Of a stretch of 64,000 nucleotides of DNA, positions 9,733-20,765 are shown one piece after another. This DNA comes from Cordylochernes scorpioides (lineage: Eukaryota; Arthropoda; Arachnida; Pseudoscorpiones; Chernetidae), in contig CP092863.1 in NCBI GenBank assembly GCA_030710605.1, positions 116,068,680-116,132,679 on the forward strand. The letters are read 5' to 3'. The first letter of the stretch is position 1; the number at the start of each line of letters is the position of its first letter. The notes below the pieces were generated by a model. The model saw only the letters and a program-made list of their open reading frames with translations, had not been told where the DNA came from and made no database searches. The position numbers were made by a program, and so were the translations under genes.

Positions 9733-10292
9733 CATGTATAGACATGTGGTGTACTTACAGTAAAAACAGACGTCAATTACTACCAACCGATCTGTATTCA
9801 CCATGTATAGACATGTGATGTACTTACAGTAAAAACAGACGTCAATTACTACCAACCGATCTGTATTCACCATGTATAGACATGTGGTGTACTTACAGTA
9901 AAAACAGACGTCAATTACTACCAACCGATCTGTATTCACCATGTATAGACATGTGGTGTACTTACAGTAAAAACAGACGTCAATTACTACCAACCGATCT
10001 GTATTCACCATGTATAGACATGTGGTGTACTTACAGTAAAAACAGACGTCAATTACTACCAACCGATCTGTATTCACCATGTATAGACATGTGGTGTACT
10101 TACAGTAAAAACAGACGTCAATTACTACCAACCGATCTGTATTCACCATGTATAGACATGTGGTGTACTTACAGTAAAAACAGACGTCAATTACTACCAA
10201 CCGATCTGTATTCACCATGTATAGACATGTGGTGTACTTACAGTAAAAACAGACGTCAATTACTACCAACCGATCTGTATTCACCATGTATA
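9733..10292. repeat. 69-bp satellite, 8 full copies and a partial
   Basis: The unit starting CATGTATAGACATGTGGTGT recurs at 9,733, 9,802, 9,871 and onwards to 10,285 with exact 69-base spacing and almost no divergence. The unit corresponds to the 3' body of SINE-A (GACATGTGGTGCACTTACAG at 25,789). Frames open on both strands result from the multiple-of-three period and are not genes. Confidence 0.95.
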
Positions 10293-10299
10293 GTGTTGC

Positions 10300-11180
10300 A
10301 CCAAGTTGCAGGGTCATCGGACCTTGGTTTCTTGGTGTTATACACCGAGCGGGTTTCCTTACTCAAAGAAAATAAATAAAAGTAAATAAAAATAAATTAC
10401 CTTTCAAAGTTATTGTGTTTATTTATTCGTTGTCTTCCTCGTAGGTCGCGATCCGCAGTCTCCTCTCTAGGTCCTCTCTCGCTCCAATAACCAATCAAGA
10501 TATATGTACAATAAAATATTACAAAATGAATGAAACTAAAAAGGGATGATGATAATATAAATATTCTGTTTTAAATGAATATTAAATATCATAGAATATT
10601 TTGAATAAATGTGTAGGGCGCATTGATGCAACAATAGACATGTGGTGTACTTACAGTAAAAACAGTCTGTTAGGAGCTAATACTTTCCTATTCTACAATC
10701 GAGCAGAGTAAACACCAACACCTCTAAGAAATTAATACTTTTTAATTTACTTTCATAACTAACTAACTAACTTACATCATTTAAAACCAAATATATACAT
10801 GTAAAGTCGTCCGGTCATCTGGTCAAAATATAAATATATTAATCTATGAAAAACAACTTATAAAAATGCTAACACAGTTTCTAACTCCCCATGGTATGAT
10901 TATCATGGTATATACCACGTGTACTAAGGATAATAACAATGGAAAAATATGGGTCAAGATAATTCACAAAGGCAATGAGAATGTTGTTGTAGTGAAAGAA
11001 ATAAATATCAACAAATATGATTAAAAAAAAACTTTATTTCAAAATTACTCCAAAAAAAGTAAATTTGTTTCAATTGGGTGTTTTAAAATACCAAAGTTCA
11101 AATAGAAAAACCAAGCGAAAAGTCTAAAATAAAATAGTAATAAATAATTTATTTTTTAATATTTTAAATTTTTAATTGAT
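10300..11180. other. AT-rich sequence without a recognised gene
   Basis: It holds a short SINE-A 3' fragment near 10,630-10,665 (AGACATGTGGTGTACTTACA) and a CT-rich stretch near 10,430-10,490. Nothing else was recognised. Confidence 0.5.
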
Positions 11181-11185
11181 AAGGC

Positions 11186-11522
11186 ACAATTTGGATTATA
11201 GATTATAAAACAAGGTAATAAGACCAAATCCAAATAAATAAATAGTGTGTGACGTTTCGGTAACAACGTTGTTACCATCTTCAGACAAAAGTACTGAATG
11301 AGAAATTTTACTGCAGCATGGTTTAATAAGTTACTGTTATCAAGTGTGGAAACAAGATAACTTCTTCTTATCTGTTATCTTGTTTACACACTTGATAACA
11401 GTAACTATTTAAAACAGGCTGTTGTGTAAAATTTCTCATTCAGTACTTTTGTCTGAAGATGTTCAACGCTGAAACGTCACACACTATTTATTTATTTGGA
11501 TTTGGTCTTATTACCTTGTTTA
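11186..11522. repeat. 337-bp near-perfect palindrome
   Basis: Arms of about 165 bases (AATAAGACCAAATCCAAATA against TATTTGGATTTGGTCTTATT, and ATCAAGTGTGGAAACAAGAT against its complement) meet at a loop near 11,355. Each arm carries the GTTGTTACC/GAAACGTCACACAC module. A transcript would form one very long hairpin. Confidence 0.85.
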
Positions 11523-11786
11523 AATTTTTAATATTGATTGTAAAAACTTTTGGAATGACCCTTGGTATATATACAAAGTAAAAAAAAATGTTTTTGTACA
11601 AATCAATTATGGTTTCTACGAGTTTTAAAGTTATTTGTTTGAAGTGTTTTTTTTTTTCTAATTATATACAAAATTCTATTTACAAGCTAGAGTTAAATTC
11701 TATTTAAAAGAGGGGATAATTTACAGAGTTATAAAACAGAACTCGGTTCAAATCTCTATTAGAGAATTCTCTATATTATTTCTATG

Positions 11787-11912
11787 AAAAATAGACACTT
11801 CGGCCAGTTAGAGTTTATTATTTTCTTAACGTTTCGACAAAAATCTTTTGTCTTTGTCAGGAGAAGTAAATAAAACATTTGGCAAGGTGTTATGAGATTG
11901 CAAGGGCGTTCT
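11787..11912 (-). repeat. Hairpin repeat with hammerhead-like core (TTTTGTCGAAACG family)
   Basis: On the minus strand CTGACAAAGACAAAAGATTT is followed by TTGTCGAAACGTT. Relatives at 17.4, 21.9 and 55.5 kb have CTGACGAG or decayed forms before the same stem. SINE-B has inserted at 11,912; the rest of the repeat resumes at 12,096. Confidence 0.6.
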
Positions 11913-12095
11913 GGTTCACCTGGTTCAAATCACATTAATAGGTACCGCTCAAAAAGAACAACCTAGTTCATGATAATTGAAACTATATATAATATATGAA
12001 GGTTATTCACATATTAAACAAAATGTTAACGCGGGATTCAATCATGGTTCATGACTGTCGGGAATCGAGGGTGTTACCCACTCGTCCACCGTTTT
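11913..12095 (-). mobile_element. SINE-B copy with 12-bp target duplication
   Basis: It is flanked by CAAGGGCGTTCT at 11,901-11,912 and 12,096-12,107. A related empty site reads CCAAGGACGTTCTCACGCG at about 17,558. It runs from the GGTTCAAATCAC end to the tRNA-like head at 12,030-12,095. Confidence 0.88.
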
Positions 12096-12133
12096 CAAGG
12101 GCGTTCTCACGTGATTTTTCGAAATATTATATA

Positions 12134-12487
12134 TATTACTAGACGGGATTGACCCGTGTGCATATCTACCCGAGTAATATATATTTAGATAAGATTTTTT
12201 TTTTTAAATAATTGTTTGTTATTAGCATTATCTATTTGTTTGCATCAGCATAATTAAATCTAATCTTTGATAGAGGGCGCTGTTCGTGAGCTAAGTATAA
12301 TAATTCGAATATATAGTTTTAATAATTGATTTATATATTTTTTAAAATAGCCTATCGTCTTCCCCGTATTTTTTTTACCTATGTATGGACATTTTGGTTT
12401 GAATTAGTGAACTAATGCGAATTTGTATACTGGGCATACAAACAAACAAACAAACAAACATACAAACATTCATTTTATATATATAGA
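12134..12487 (-). mobile_element. Helitron-like non-autonomous element (inverted copy)
   Basis: The reverse complement starts with TATATAAAATGAATG and a TTTG repeat, passes TTCACTAATTCAAACCAAAA and AATACGGGGAAGACGAT, and ends at ACGGGTCAATCCCGTCTAG next to T. The first two thirds match 31,190-31,480. The 3' end differs, and its hairpin sits directly against CTAG rather than about ten bases away, so the Helitron call is less sure for this copy. Confidence 0.6.
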
Positions 12488-12629
12488 TATATTTGTAATA
12501 TCAACACCTAACCCACTTATTTTTTATATTGTTTTTTTCATATATATTATATATACTCTAGTTGAAGATTCAAATACCATTCAGTAGAACTTTTTAAATA
12601 TAAGAAAATGGCGGTATACTTTTATAAAA

Positions 12630-12745
12630 AACTTCGGTTTTTTGTACCAGTAGAAAGGCCTCTTACCCGAAAGCTTGTACAATCATCCTCTTATATAAAG
12701 AATATTTTCTCCCCGACTTGTTTCTCTTCTTCTATAGTGACTAGA
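12630..12745 (+). repeat. Hairpin repeat (GTAGAAAGG...CGAAAGCTTG family)
   Basis: It carries AGTAGAAAGGCCTCTTACCC and GAAAGCTTGTACAATCATCC. Relatives lie at 13.42, 19.45, 21.13, 31.76, 41.86 and 44.60 kb. Confidence 0.55.
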
Positions 12746-12804
12746 GAGATTACCGTTGTCTTAATGAAATGTATGATGCACTAGCGTGCCATCTGTTATC
12801 AAAA

Positions 12805-12972
12805 TTCGAAATTATTCTAAAGGCGTAAGATTCTTTTTGAAAATAAACAATTTCTACTGCCCTTACTGCAATGGAAACAGGTCCTCCCATTAATTTTTCC
12901 ATTGCAGTAAGGGCAGTAGAAATTGTTTATTTTCAAAAGAATCTTTACGCCTTTAGAATAATTTCGAATAAT
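12805..12972. repeat. R1-type palindrome
   Basis: Arms of about 75 bases (TTCGAAATTATTCTAAAGGC and its inverse at 12,953-12,972) enclose an 18-base loop, CAGGTCCTCCCATTAATT. Both arms carry the R1 motif CTACTGCCCTTACTGCAATG. Confidence 0.85.
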
Positions 12973-13012
12973 GAAATGTATATTCAGTAAAACTTAATTA
13001 TAAAATATTATG

Positions 13013-13313
13013 AAAAAAAGGCATCTTATCGTGCAACTGAAAGTTGCTGATGGCTTGCGCCATCTATTGGAATAAATATCAACTATTCTCGTTGATTTTT
13101 AATTATTCCAGAATTGGCCAAATACCCATTCTTGATTAATCAAGAAAAGCTAACCACGGACTCGTTTCAGGCTGTTGGCCCTCATCAGCGTGGTGCAAGC
13201 TGTATTATTATGCATTAATTAAAAAATCAACGAGAATAGTGGATATTTATTCCGATAGATGGCGCAAGCCATCAGCAAATTTCAGTTGCACGATAAGGAG
13301 ATGCTCTTTTTTA
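13013..13313 (-). mobile_element. Complete hammerhead foldback element
   Basis: Inverted arms of about 90 bases (13,013-13,103 and 13,224-13,313) share AGTTGCTGATGGCTTGCGCC and AATAAATATCAACTATTC. Between them lies an ATTAATCAAGAAAAGC segment and a complete hammerhead ribozyme on the minus strand. There is no ORF. It is the clearest reference copy of this family apart from the 61.5-kb element, which belongs to a different arm subfamily. Confidence 0.85.
13153..13194 (-). ncRNA. Type-I hammerhead ribozyme, all core elements present
   Basis: Minus strand: ACCACG (stem I), CTGATGA at 13,188-13,182, stem II GGGC-CAACA-GCCT (one G-U pair), GAA, short stem III AC-GA-GT, cleavage triplet GTC ending at 13,159, then CGTGGT, which pairs perfectly with ACCACG. 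An outer helix (AGCT/AGCT) lies beyond a small internal loop in stem I, as expected for tertiary contacts. Predicted cleavage is 3' of 13,159. Confidence 0.88.
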
Positions 13314-13409
13314 AAAATAATTTATGCACCTTATCCCAGTAAAATATCACATTTGTACTATTTTTTTCCACATTAATTATAAAAGATAATTAAGAAGAAA
13401 CACAAGACT

Positions 13410-13740
13410 ATATATACCCGTAGAAAGGTATCTTAAACGAAAGCTTGTACGAACGTACTCTTACATAAAGAAGCTTTACTTCCCGACTATTCCTGACGTC
13501 TGCCAAGACACGCATCTATAGGTACTTCCTCGACGTGGAACTGAGGAGTGTACAAGAAGACCTTGTCTAAAGGAGAACTCTCTCAAGGTGGGGAAGTCTT
13601 CCTTGCTGAAGACATTTGTACACAACTATATATATATTCCCCTACACTTTATATGTCCTTTTACTCTTTTATTTTTTCTCCTTTGTAAAATTTGATTAAA
13701 AGAATCAATAAAATTGTTTAAATTGTCAAAAAAAAAAAAA
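13410..13740 (+). repeat. Hairpin repeat joined to an uninterrupted R2 copy
   Basis: It begins with CCCGTAGAAAGGTATCTTAA and CGAAAGCTTGTACG, then TCTCTCAAGGTGGGGAAG, CACAACTATATATATATTCC and a TTGATTAAAAGAATCAAT end. It shows the R2 sequence that Tc1 interrupts at 7,080. Confidence 0.65.
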
Positions 13741-13744
13741 AATG

Positions 13745-14985
13745 TCTACTCCCCCGACTTGTGTTTCTATATATTTTGTCATTATCTTTGTTCTTATAAC
13801 ATTTATTTAAAATCAATTTATAAAAAGAAAAACTCATTGTGAGAAAATATTTGTAGTTTTTTAAGTTAGTTGCTATTGTCAAGTAGCTCTACAACTCTGG
13901 TCACAAGAAGCCCCATGGAACATCTGTCAATCATCCCTGGACTCCAGGGGGACAGGTGTGAGGGGTTCTCGGAATCTTATAGGCAAATAAGAAAAACGGG
14001 ACGCCTCGGTGGCTGACGACTCTCATTATTATTATCTTTACCTTGGGGATAAGTTGTTTGATTATCTGTGTTAGGTTTTTTAAAATTATTATTATTGTAT
14101 TTTATTAATTTATTATAATTCATATTCATAGAATTTTATTGTTACTTATCATCATTATTTTTGTTGTTTTTTTCGTTTTTTATGTTATAAATACAACTAA
14201 ATCGCATTAAATCTTCCCGGACAGTTGGCGACTTTTGTACGCTCCAGGAGTCCGGGTTATGTACAGAATAATAAACAGAATAATAATTAAATCTTAGTGT
14301 TTTGGGCTCAAAAATCATAACTTTTGGTTAGTAGCCCGTAAAACCATATTTTCTCTTAAATCTTAGTGTAATTATTTTTTGTTGTTTGAAATAAATCGAA
14401 TTGAATCGAAGTGAGTCAGCTCGTTCTTTCTAGAAGAAAGTTCAAAGAAAACGTGCTAACAATCTGACTCTCTCTCTCTCCCTATAAATACCTTTTGTAT
14501 ATAACTTTATTGGAGAACTAAAAGGTAAATACCTACCTTTATAATAAATTAATTATCCCTTGTCCTTGTTTTATTTATCTCCGCGACAATATAGTTTTCC
14601 GTTCATCATTACTCTTCATAATTCACCCTTTCATACCTCATCCAAAAGGGTTAGAAATGGTCGATATTTCACCTTGAAATAAAAATTTTGATTTTATCGT
14701 TGAAAAGAAACTCATGCGGTGTAACTTTCAAGTGTCGTTTTACAATCACAAGCCGCAGTGTATTATATAGAAATCTATATAATATAGAGAAACCCTCTTA
14801 GAAGAAATCCATAGATTGATTTTATTTGTGTCTATCTAGTCACCTACAAGCAACAAACACTACATGTGATAGACGTCTATCTTCAGTCAAGTAGAGAGGT
14901 CTAGCTAGTACTACAGTGTGCTAGGTACTAGACAGTAAACATCGACCTACAGTCTTGAGTCTACCAACAGTCTAGTTGAAAAGTC
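13745..14985. other. Mixed AT-rich sequence
   Basis: It holds a partial GAAACTCATTGTGAG repeat end (13,828-13,860), a GTTGGCGACTTTTGTACGCT motif at 14,226 that recurs near 58,940, a CT repeat near 14,466-14,480 and half of the tRNA-foldback arm at 14,600-14,760 (CCGTTCATCATTACTCTTCA). No gene was recognised. Confidence 0.5.
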
Positions 14986-14991
14986 TAACTA

Positions 14992-15453
14992 CACTCATGG
15001 ACAAAAATTAAGGAAGTTGTACCTTTTAGCATATATATCGGGATTGAGACAATAACTCTGAAAGATATTACAGTTATCTTTATTGAAGACACAACGAAAT
15101 AACCAAGTGTGAACAAAATTGCCTTTAAAATTGGTAACAAATTTTTGTTTCTGGCAATGTGTTTATATATTTTTTACATATATATTCAAATATGATCTCT
15201 ACAGATCTTACTGCAATGATAAAAGTAATTGAATGAGAGGGCTTGTCTTCAATAACCTTTATCATTGTGCAGTAAGGTCTGAAAAGATAATATTTGATTA
15301 TATATGTAAAAATAAAAAACATTGCCAAAAATTAATAGTTACAAATTTTTTAAAGATAGAGAGATGTCAATTAAATTTATATATAACAAAATTGTCTTTT
15401 GTTTCCATAAAAAAAAGACGACTGGCGATATCAAAGACTTTTGTCCATGAGTG
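14992..15453 (+). mobile_element. CACTCATGGAC MITE with nested palindrome
   Basis: The terminal repeats are CACTCATGGACAAAA and TTTTGTCCATGAGTG, flanked by TA. The body has GATATTACAGTTATCTTTAT and AAGACGACTGGCGATATC. A palindromic R1-related repeat (15,125-15,350) lies inside, enlarging the element from the usual 188 bases. Confidence 0.82.
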
Positions 15454-15459
15454 TACAAC

Positions 15460-15938
15460 AATCCACAGGCAGAGAACACTACTATAAAGTAGAGGAGGAA
15501 TCTACTAGGGTTCAGGTTAGGATCCTGTTCTTCACAGAAATCCTGGTAGAAGCAGCCGTCCCGTAGAACAGTTGACGTGGAGTCCAACAACAGCAGTCCA
15601 GAAGAGTCCACTGAAGATATCTCCCTTAACCATCACTCACTCTAGGAGGTTGTGATGGAGTCAAGGACACCACAGCCCGTCCGAGTGAGGGAAGGTACAC
15701 AGGGGCCGTTTAAGGGACAAACTTTCGGAGAGAATGACAGGGGCCGTTGTAGGAAGAGGAAACTTGAGAGGAAAGAAGAAAAAAGAAAGCCAAAGAGTTG
15801 TTTCTCGGAAACCAAATAACAAAAATTTCGATATAGAATAACCTAATCAATTATTTTATAAATAACAAATGATAAAATACAAACTACAGTTAAATAAAAT
15901 TTGTAATTATCATTTTTAGGAAATATGTTTCTTATGAT
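15460..15938. other. GC-mixed sequence without a recognised gene
   Basis: There is a GGAGG-rich stretch at 15,480-15,780 with repeated CAGGGGCCGTT. Frames are short and unrecognised. Confidence 0.4.
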
Positions 15939-15941
15939 ATA

Positions 15942-16129
15942 CTCTCATGGACAAAACTTATTGTACCTTTTAGCATCGGGATTCAGACAATAACTCTGAA
16001 AGATATTACAATGACCTTTATTGAAGACAACACGAGATAACCAAGTGTGAACAGCCTCTGCTCCTTAAAAATAACAGATGACTGGTGACATCAAAGATTT
16101 TCTACTTCCTTAAGTTTTGTCCATGAGTG
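15942..16129 (+). mobile_element. CACTCATGGAC MITE, complete
   Basis: The element is 188 bases from CTCTCATGGACAAAACTTA to TAAGTTTTGTCCATGAGTG, flanked by TA. It encodes no protein. The TA target and inverted ends fit a Tc1/mariner-driven MITE. Confidence 0.85.
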
Positions 16130-16179
16130 TATATTATATAATAGTATCTCTCTACAGACTGCAATGATCAGAAAAAAAA

Positions 16180-16255
16180 AGTGTTCAATGCGCGGGATTC
16201 GATCCCGAGTCGTAGCTATCAAACAACAGTTTCTACCGATCCTCCACCATGATCC
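16180..16255 (-). mobile_element. tRNA-like SINE head
   Basis: GCGGGATTCGATCCCGAGTC on the plus strand is a reverse box B, followed by GTAGCTATCAAACAACAGTT and a reverse box A region near CCACCATGATCCCC. It is related to the SINE-A head. Confidence 0.6.
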
Positions 16256-16259
16256 CCCG

Positions 16260-17330
16260 ATAGACGAAGAATGAAAATCGAGGTTAGAGAAGAGAAGGGA
16301 GTTTAGTAGGTGGTGGTCAAACAAGAAAGGTTAGTCACAATGTGACGGAAGTGACTGTGGAGTTATGTCCTGGCACGATGTACAGCATGACGCTGCGTAC
16401 AGGCTTGTCACGGTCTTTCTTCCACGGCAGACCTTCCTTCCCACCACTACGTTCTGTCTAACCATTCTCTCTTATTATCTACACTTGTCTATATGTCTCT
16501 CTGTACACTTTAGAACTTCTAACAGAATGTTGGATGTAGCTTTAAATCAACTTGCTGAAATCAATATAATAGATGAAGAGGAGAAAGACCTCTTTAAAAA
16601 TCCTGAGTTCAACTAACCCGGTTGATAGACATTAGTAAGGGTTCCCTCTCCAGGGATACGGAGGAGCTGCATCTGTATTCATGTTAAAGTTGGCAGCAAA
16701 GGCTTCCATGTTAGGAACGGCCACAAATTACAGGCAAAGTCAGACTTTCACCAAAGTGTGCCTGGATCATGGTGCTATGATCAACGAAAGCTGTATCCTT
16801 ACACCCCATTCCAAGAGGCTCGAGGAGCATGAACTCATGGAATTCGTGTAATCTTTACACAAGGGGATAAAAAACAACAATACACTATATGATCAAGGAA
16901 CACATAAGCGTATGTGTCCAAACAGCCAAGTTCCTAGCCGTTGGATTCCTAAGATCGAAGCGGCGGCGGAAAAGCTTCCAGTTGTAGAAACTAATTAAAA
17001 TTGAAGACTTCCATTTTCGGGGGGGTTGCCGTGGTAAAAATGGCGGCGGTCGAAACCAATTGCCCCCCCATGCAAGGTCCAAATTAAATTCTAGCTAACC
17101 TTACGCCTCCACCTGGAGCCTTCCCTGCCATTTCCGTCAGGCCAATTAGCCCCAGAAACGGCTGCAAAGGTAAAAAAATCACAGATTAATCATGGTTTCC
17201 CTCATTTCTCTGTTCTGGAGGGAAAACAGCTTTCATAGATCGGAACTACCTAGCGTTTTGGCGTTGGATTTAACTTAGTTCTACCAGGATTCCATGTATA
17301 CACATTCAATATGTAAATAGGGGCTTGTTC
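16260..17330. other. Unclassified region with GC-rich patches
   Basis: The patch at 16,900-17,170 contains GCGGCGGCGG, a G-run and AAAATGGCGGCGG. Short frames at 16,365-16,616 (plus) and 16,885-17,082 (minus) match no family I know. It could include a promoter or non-coding exon, but no splice-bounded coding exon is evident. Confidence 0.4.
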
Positions 17331-17331
17331 T

Positions 17332-17390
17332 CTGTTCCAAAATAACTTTATTAGGTACCGCTCAAAAACCTAGCTTATGTTATCGTAAAG
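17332..17390 (-). mobile_element. SINE-B 3' end fragment
   Basis: TTCCAAAATAACTTTATTAG then GTACCGCTCAAAAACCTAGC is the reverse complement of the SINE-B 3' end with TAATAAAG. Confidence 0.65.
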
Positions 17391-17419
17391 ATATAGGCTG
17401 CCTGGCCGGCGGCATTCAT

Positions 17420-17590
17420 AGTTCTTGAAAATAAAGATACTTCGGCCAGTAAATATTTTTTATTATCTCGAGGTTTCGACAAAAAGCTTTTGTACTCGTC
17501 AGGAGCAAACAAAAATTAAAACATATAGCAAGGCGTTAAAAATCATTCTAAGGCTCCAAGGACGTTCTCACGCGATATTCCAAATTTTGT
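17420..17590 (-). repeat. Hairpin repeat (TTTTGTCGAAAC family)
   Basis: Minus strand: CTGACGAGTACAAAAGCTTT then TTGTCGAAACC. CTGACGA and GAAAC are present around a long stem II, but no matching stem I or III was found. It provides the empty-site sequence for SINE-B at 11,913. Confidence 0.6.
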
Positions 17591-17664
17591 ACAACATCTA
17601 AAGCACGAGTCAAAAATAAATATTCTAGCTTATGTTATTTACAATGGAAAATATGAACAAGTTC

Positions 17665-17757
17665 TTGACACAAAAAAAGTGAACAATGCAGGATTCGATC
17701 CCGGTTCATGGCTGTCGGGAATCGAGGGTTTTAACCACTAGCCCACCGACTTCTGTT
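17665..17757 (-). mobile_element. tRNA-like SINE head, complete
   Basis: GGATTCGATCCCGGTTCATG (reverse box B) through CCACTAGCCCACCGAC (reverse box A). It lies at the inner end of the right inverted-duplication arm. Confidence 0.7.
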
Positions 17758-18756
17758 ATTATATAGGCTGGCATAATACTATGTTGTCCTTGGGGAAAAT
17801 AAGTTTGAAGAATTGAATTGTATAACGGGGAAAAAAGTCTCAAGATCCACGTTATGCCTAGAGTAATAAGTTCGAAGAATTCACTTTGTAATTAAGAAAA
17901 AAAAGTTTTAAAATTCACGCTGTGCTTAGAGAAATGGGTTTGTAGATTCATTTTGTATTCAAAAAAAAAAAAAAAAAGTTTGAAAATCTATGTTGTTTTA
18001 GTAGAGAAATAAGTTCGAAGATCACGGGGAAAAAAGCTTTAAGATCCACGTTGTGCCCAGAGCAATATAAGTTCGAAGAATTCACTTTGTAATATCTCTC
18101 TCAAAGAAAAAAAGTTTGAAATTCACGTTGTGCTTAGAGAAATAGGTTTGTAGATTCACTTTGTATTCAAAGAAAATAAAGTTAGAAAATATACGTTGTT
18201 TTACTGGATAAGTTCGAAGAACAACTTTATGTATTCAAGGGAAAAAATAGTTTCACCTTCTATTTGGTTGAAATTCGAAAGAAGAAAGCAAAGAGTTAAC
18301 CAGAGGCTCAAAAAGAAAGGAAAGATTCATTTTAAAGAAAGAATTACAATATATTGTTACGCCGCTGCTGTATCAAGGATGGTCAAAAAGTACGTAGGTT
18401 AGGTAAGGTTAGGTATGTTCGTCTGTTATTTATTTACCTTGGTGTAAAATGGAGAACAAGTAACATACAGGGAACATAATCCAACAACAGGAGGACAACT
18501 TCACTGCTGGCCATCAGCTGGGCTTTTGCTATAAGATTTGCAATAAAAGAGGAATAATTTGGTGGAAAAGAACTTAAAAAGACTAATGGATATATTAAAA
18601 TAAACAAATATCTACGTATCAACAATGGAAGTACATATAGGGAAAAACATATCAAATATATAATTTGAAAGCTCTATATGCAAATTATGAAGTTTATTAA
18701 TGGTGAAAAATGAGAAATCTTACCCACAAGATGAAAACCAAGGGTTGCCTAGTGAA
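17696..18756. repeat. Right arm of the 1.1-kb inverted duplication
   Basis: Reverse complement of 1-1,109, about 16.6 kb away. It includes the same T-rich tandem subrepeats and ends at CAAGGGTTGCCTAGTGAA. Confidence 0.85.
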
Positions 18757-19420
18757 GTATATTAGGGATAACCATCTGGTATATATATATGGAATCGACT
18801 GAATTCACTGGAAGAAGAAACAGATATTTGCATATAGTAAATATATATCTACATCATTTACATATATCTCCTTATATCTCTAGAGAGATAACCCATGGAG
18901 CGCAGAACACCAACTACCCGTGAAGTTCAGGTCACCAGTATGAACTAGTGCTAAGCGCTCTCGTCCTGTTTTGATATTGCTGAGTTGAACCAGTTGACCA
19001 GAAAGTTCATGCTGAGGTTGAGTCTGAAAGGATGGTCATATATGTAGGGTAATTCTATCTCTATTTGTGATTATATGCAAATAAAATACGATGCTGATTG
19101 ACGAAGCATGGAAAGAAATATTTTTTTTGAAGAAAATCTAGACTGTGAGGAGAGACCTCGTTTTTGAAAATAAAAAAAAGCAACGCATTTAATATAAGAA
19201 AGCTAGTTATCATATTAAAACGTATATGGAAAACGGAAAGAACCAATGATTAGAACACAAAGAGAGTAATTTAAGTTAAAACTTATTTTAAACTAATAGA
19301 TTTACTCAAAGAAAATGTATTGAAGACACTAATAAAGAAATAGAAGAAAATTTTTATGAAATTAAGACAACGGTAATATCCCTATCCACTATAAAAGAAA
19401 AAACACAAGTCAGGGAGAAA
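18757..19420. other. AT-rich sequence, nothing recognised
   Basis: There is a short GC-richer patch at 18,895-19,020. No repeat family or exon was recognised. Confidence 0.5.
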
Positions 19421-19424
19421 AGCT

Positions 19425-19570
19425 TCTTTATAAGAGGATGATTGTACAAGCTTTCAGGCTAGACGTGTACCCGTAGAAGGACGTCTTGCACGAAAACTTA
19501 TACGATCCTCGTCTTATTAAAAGAAACTCTTCTCCACGACTTGTGTTTATTTTATTTATACGATGTATTA
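19425..19570 (+). repeat. GTAGAAGGACG hairpin repeat
   Basis: CCCGTAGAAGGACGTCTTGC and ACGAAAACTTATACGATCC. An inverted copy lies at 21,060-21,235. Confidence 0.6.
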
Positions 19571-19739
19571 GAAGGCATAGTGCTGGAAGGAAATAAAAAA
19601 GAAGAGATGAGGATATTTTCAATGGTTGACATCATAATGAAATAACACAAAGCAATAATTTGCCATCTATACACATAAAATGAAAGGATTTAAAAACACG
19701 AATGTTTCTTTTATACATAATACAAACTTCTACTGTCCT

Positions 19740-19985
19740 ATAAGCTTATGTCCATAGTCTTCTTGATAACGATTTCTGAGATTCCACCCTTCAATGCTGC
19801 GTATATAAGCAGAATCGTCCAATACAGTATTAAGAACTCTGAGAAGCGGTCTGGTGGATTAAATTGGAGAAACTGCTGGGAGGGTTCACCACTGATGAGT
19901 CAAGCCCTCCGAATACATTTTCATCGCAGTAAGGACAGTAGAAGTTTATATTATGTATAAAAGAAACATTCGTGCTTTAAAATCC
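19740..19985 (+). repeat. R1 long form
   Basis: It runs from AAGCTTATGTCCATAGTCTT to CATCGCAGTAAGGACAGTAG with the hairpin core near 19,870-19,910. Confidence 0.65.
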
Positions 19986-20574
19986 TTTCATTTTATGTGT
20001 ATCATAATGAATGATCAGACATATCGCCAAATGAACAACTGATCAATAGCTGGACAATATTAATGTTTTTTTTTTTACCATCACTGTCCATACAGTTAAC
20101 GTAAAACACTAGAAGAAAATAGTAGTAATGGGAAAAAGTATTCCAAAACTCCATTTATACATTTGAATCATTATTAAATATTGCCATCTATCGAATAAAA
20201 TTGTCAATTTTTTATGGCAAAAAAATTCTTATTTTTGAATTAATCGTTACTTCTGCAAACCTAATTAGGACCACAGAACTATAGATTATTACAGAGTCTG
20301 AAAATGAAAATAATTAAAAAGCTAATCACAATGGTAATAATGATATCATCAGATATCATTGCTAAGAAGAGAAAAGCTAACAGCAATGAGTTTCTTTACA
20401 TTTTTAAAATCTTATTTGCATATCGAAAGAATTAACACCATTTTAAACTATGTTAAATTAACAAACATTAAGGAATTTACTAAGCGGGAAAAAGGCAAAA
20501 CAATCCCTATTAAATGAAACATAATTTCTATAGTTTTCACTTGAACGTTATTCAAGTCTAACGAATGAAGACAT

Positions 20575-20765
20575 TGAGACGTGAATGTTTCTTTTCACAA
20601 ATAAATCAAACTTCTACTGTCCTTACTGCGAATAAAAAATATTGGGAGGGCTTGGCTCATCAGTGGTGAATCCTCCCAGTGGTTTACCCAATTTAATCTG
20701 CCAGACCGCTTCTTTAGAGCTCCAATATTGTATTGGATCATTCTGCTTTTATATTTAATGTTCAA
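20575..20765 (-). repeat. R1 long form (inverted relative to 19,740)
   Basis: It contains CTTCTACTGTCCTTACTGCG, GGGCTTGGCTCATCAGTGGT and CCAATATTGTATTGGATCAT. Confidence 0.65.

Noticed and set aside
9724..10379. Overlapping repetitive open frames on both strands
   Set aside because: Artefact of the 69-base satellite.
14226..14280. LTR-retrotransposon primer-binding-like motif (TTGGCGAC), also at 58,940
   Set aside because: No paired LTRs or gag/pol remains near either site.
16365..17082. Short frames in the GC-rich patch as exons
   Set aside because: No family resemblance and no convincing splice-site pair bounding them.
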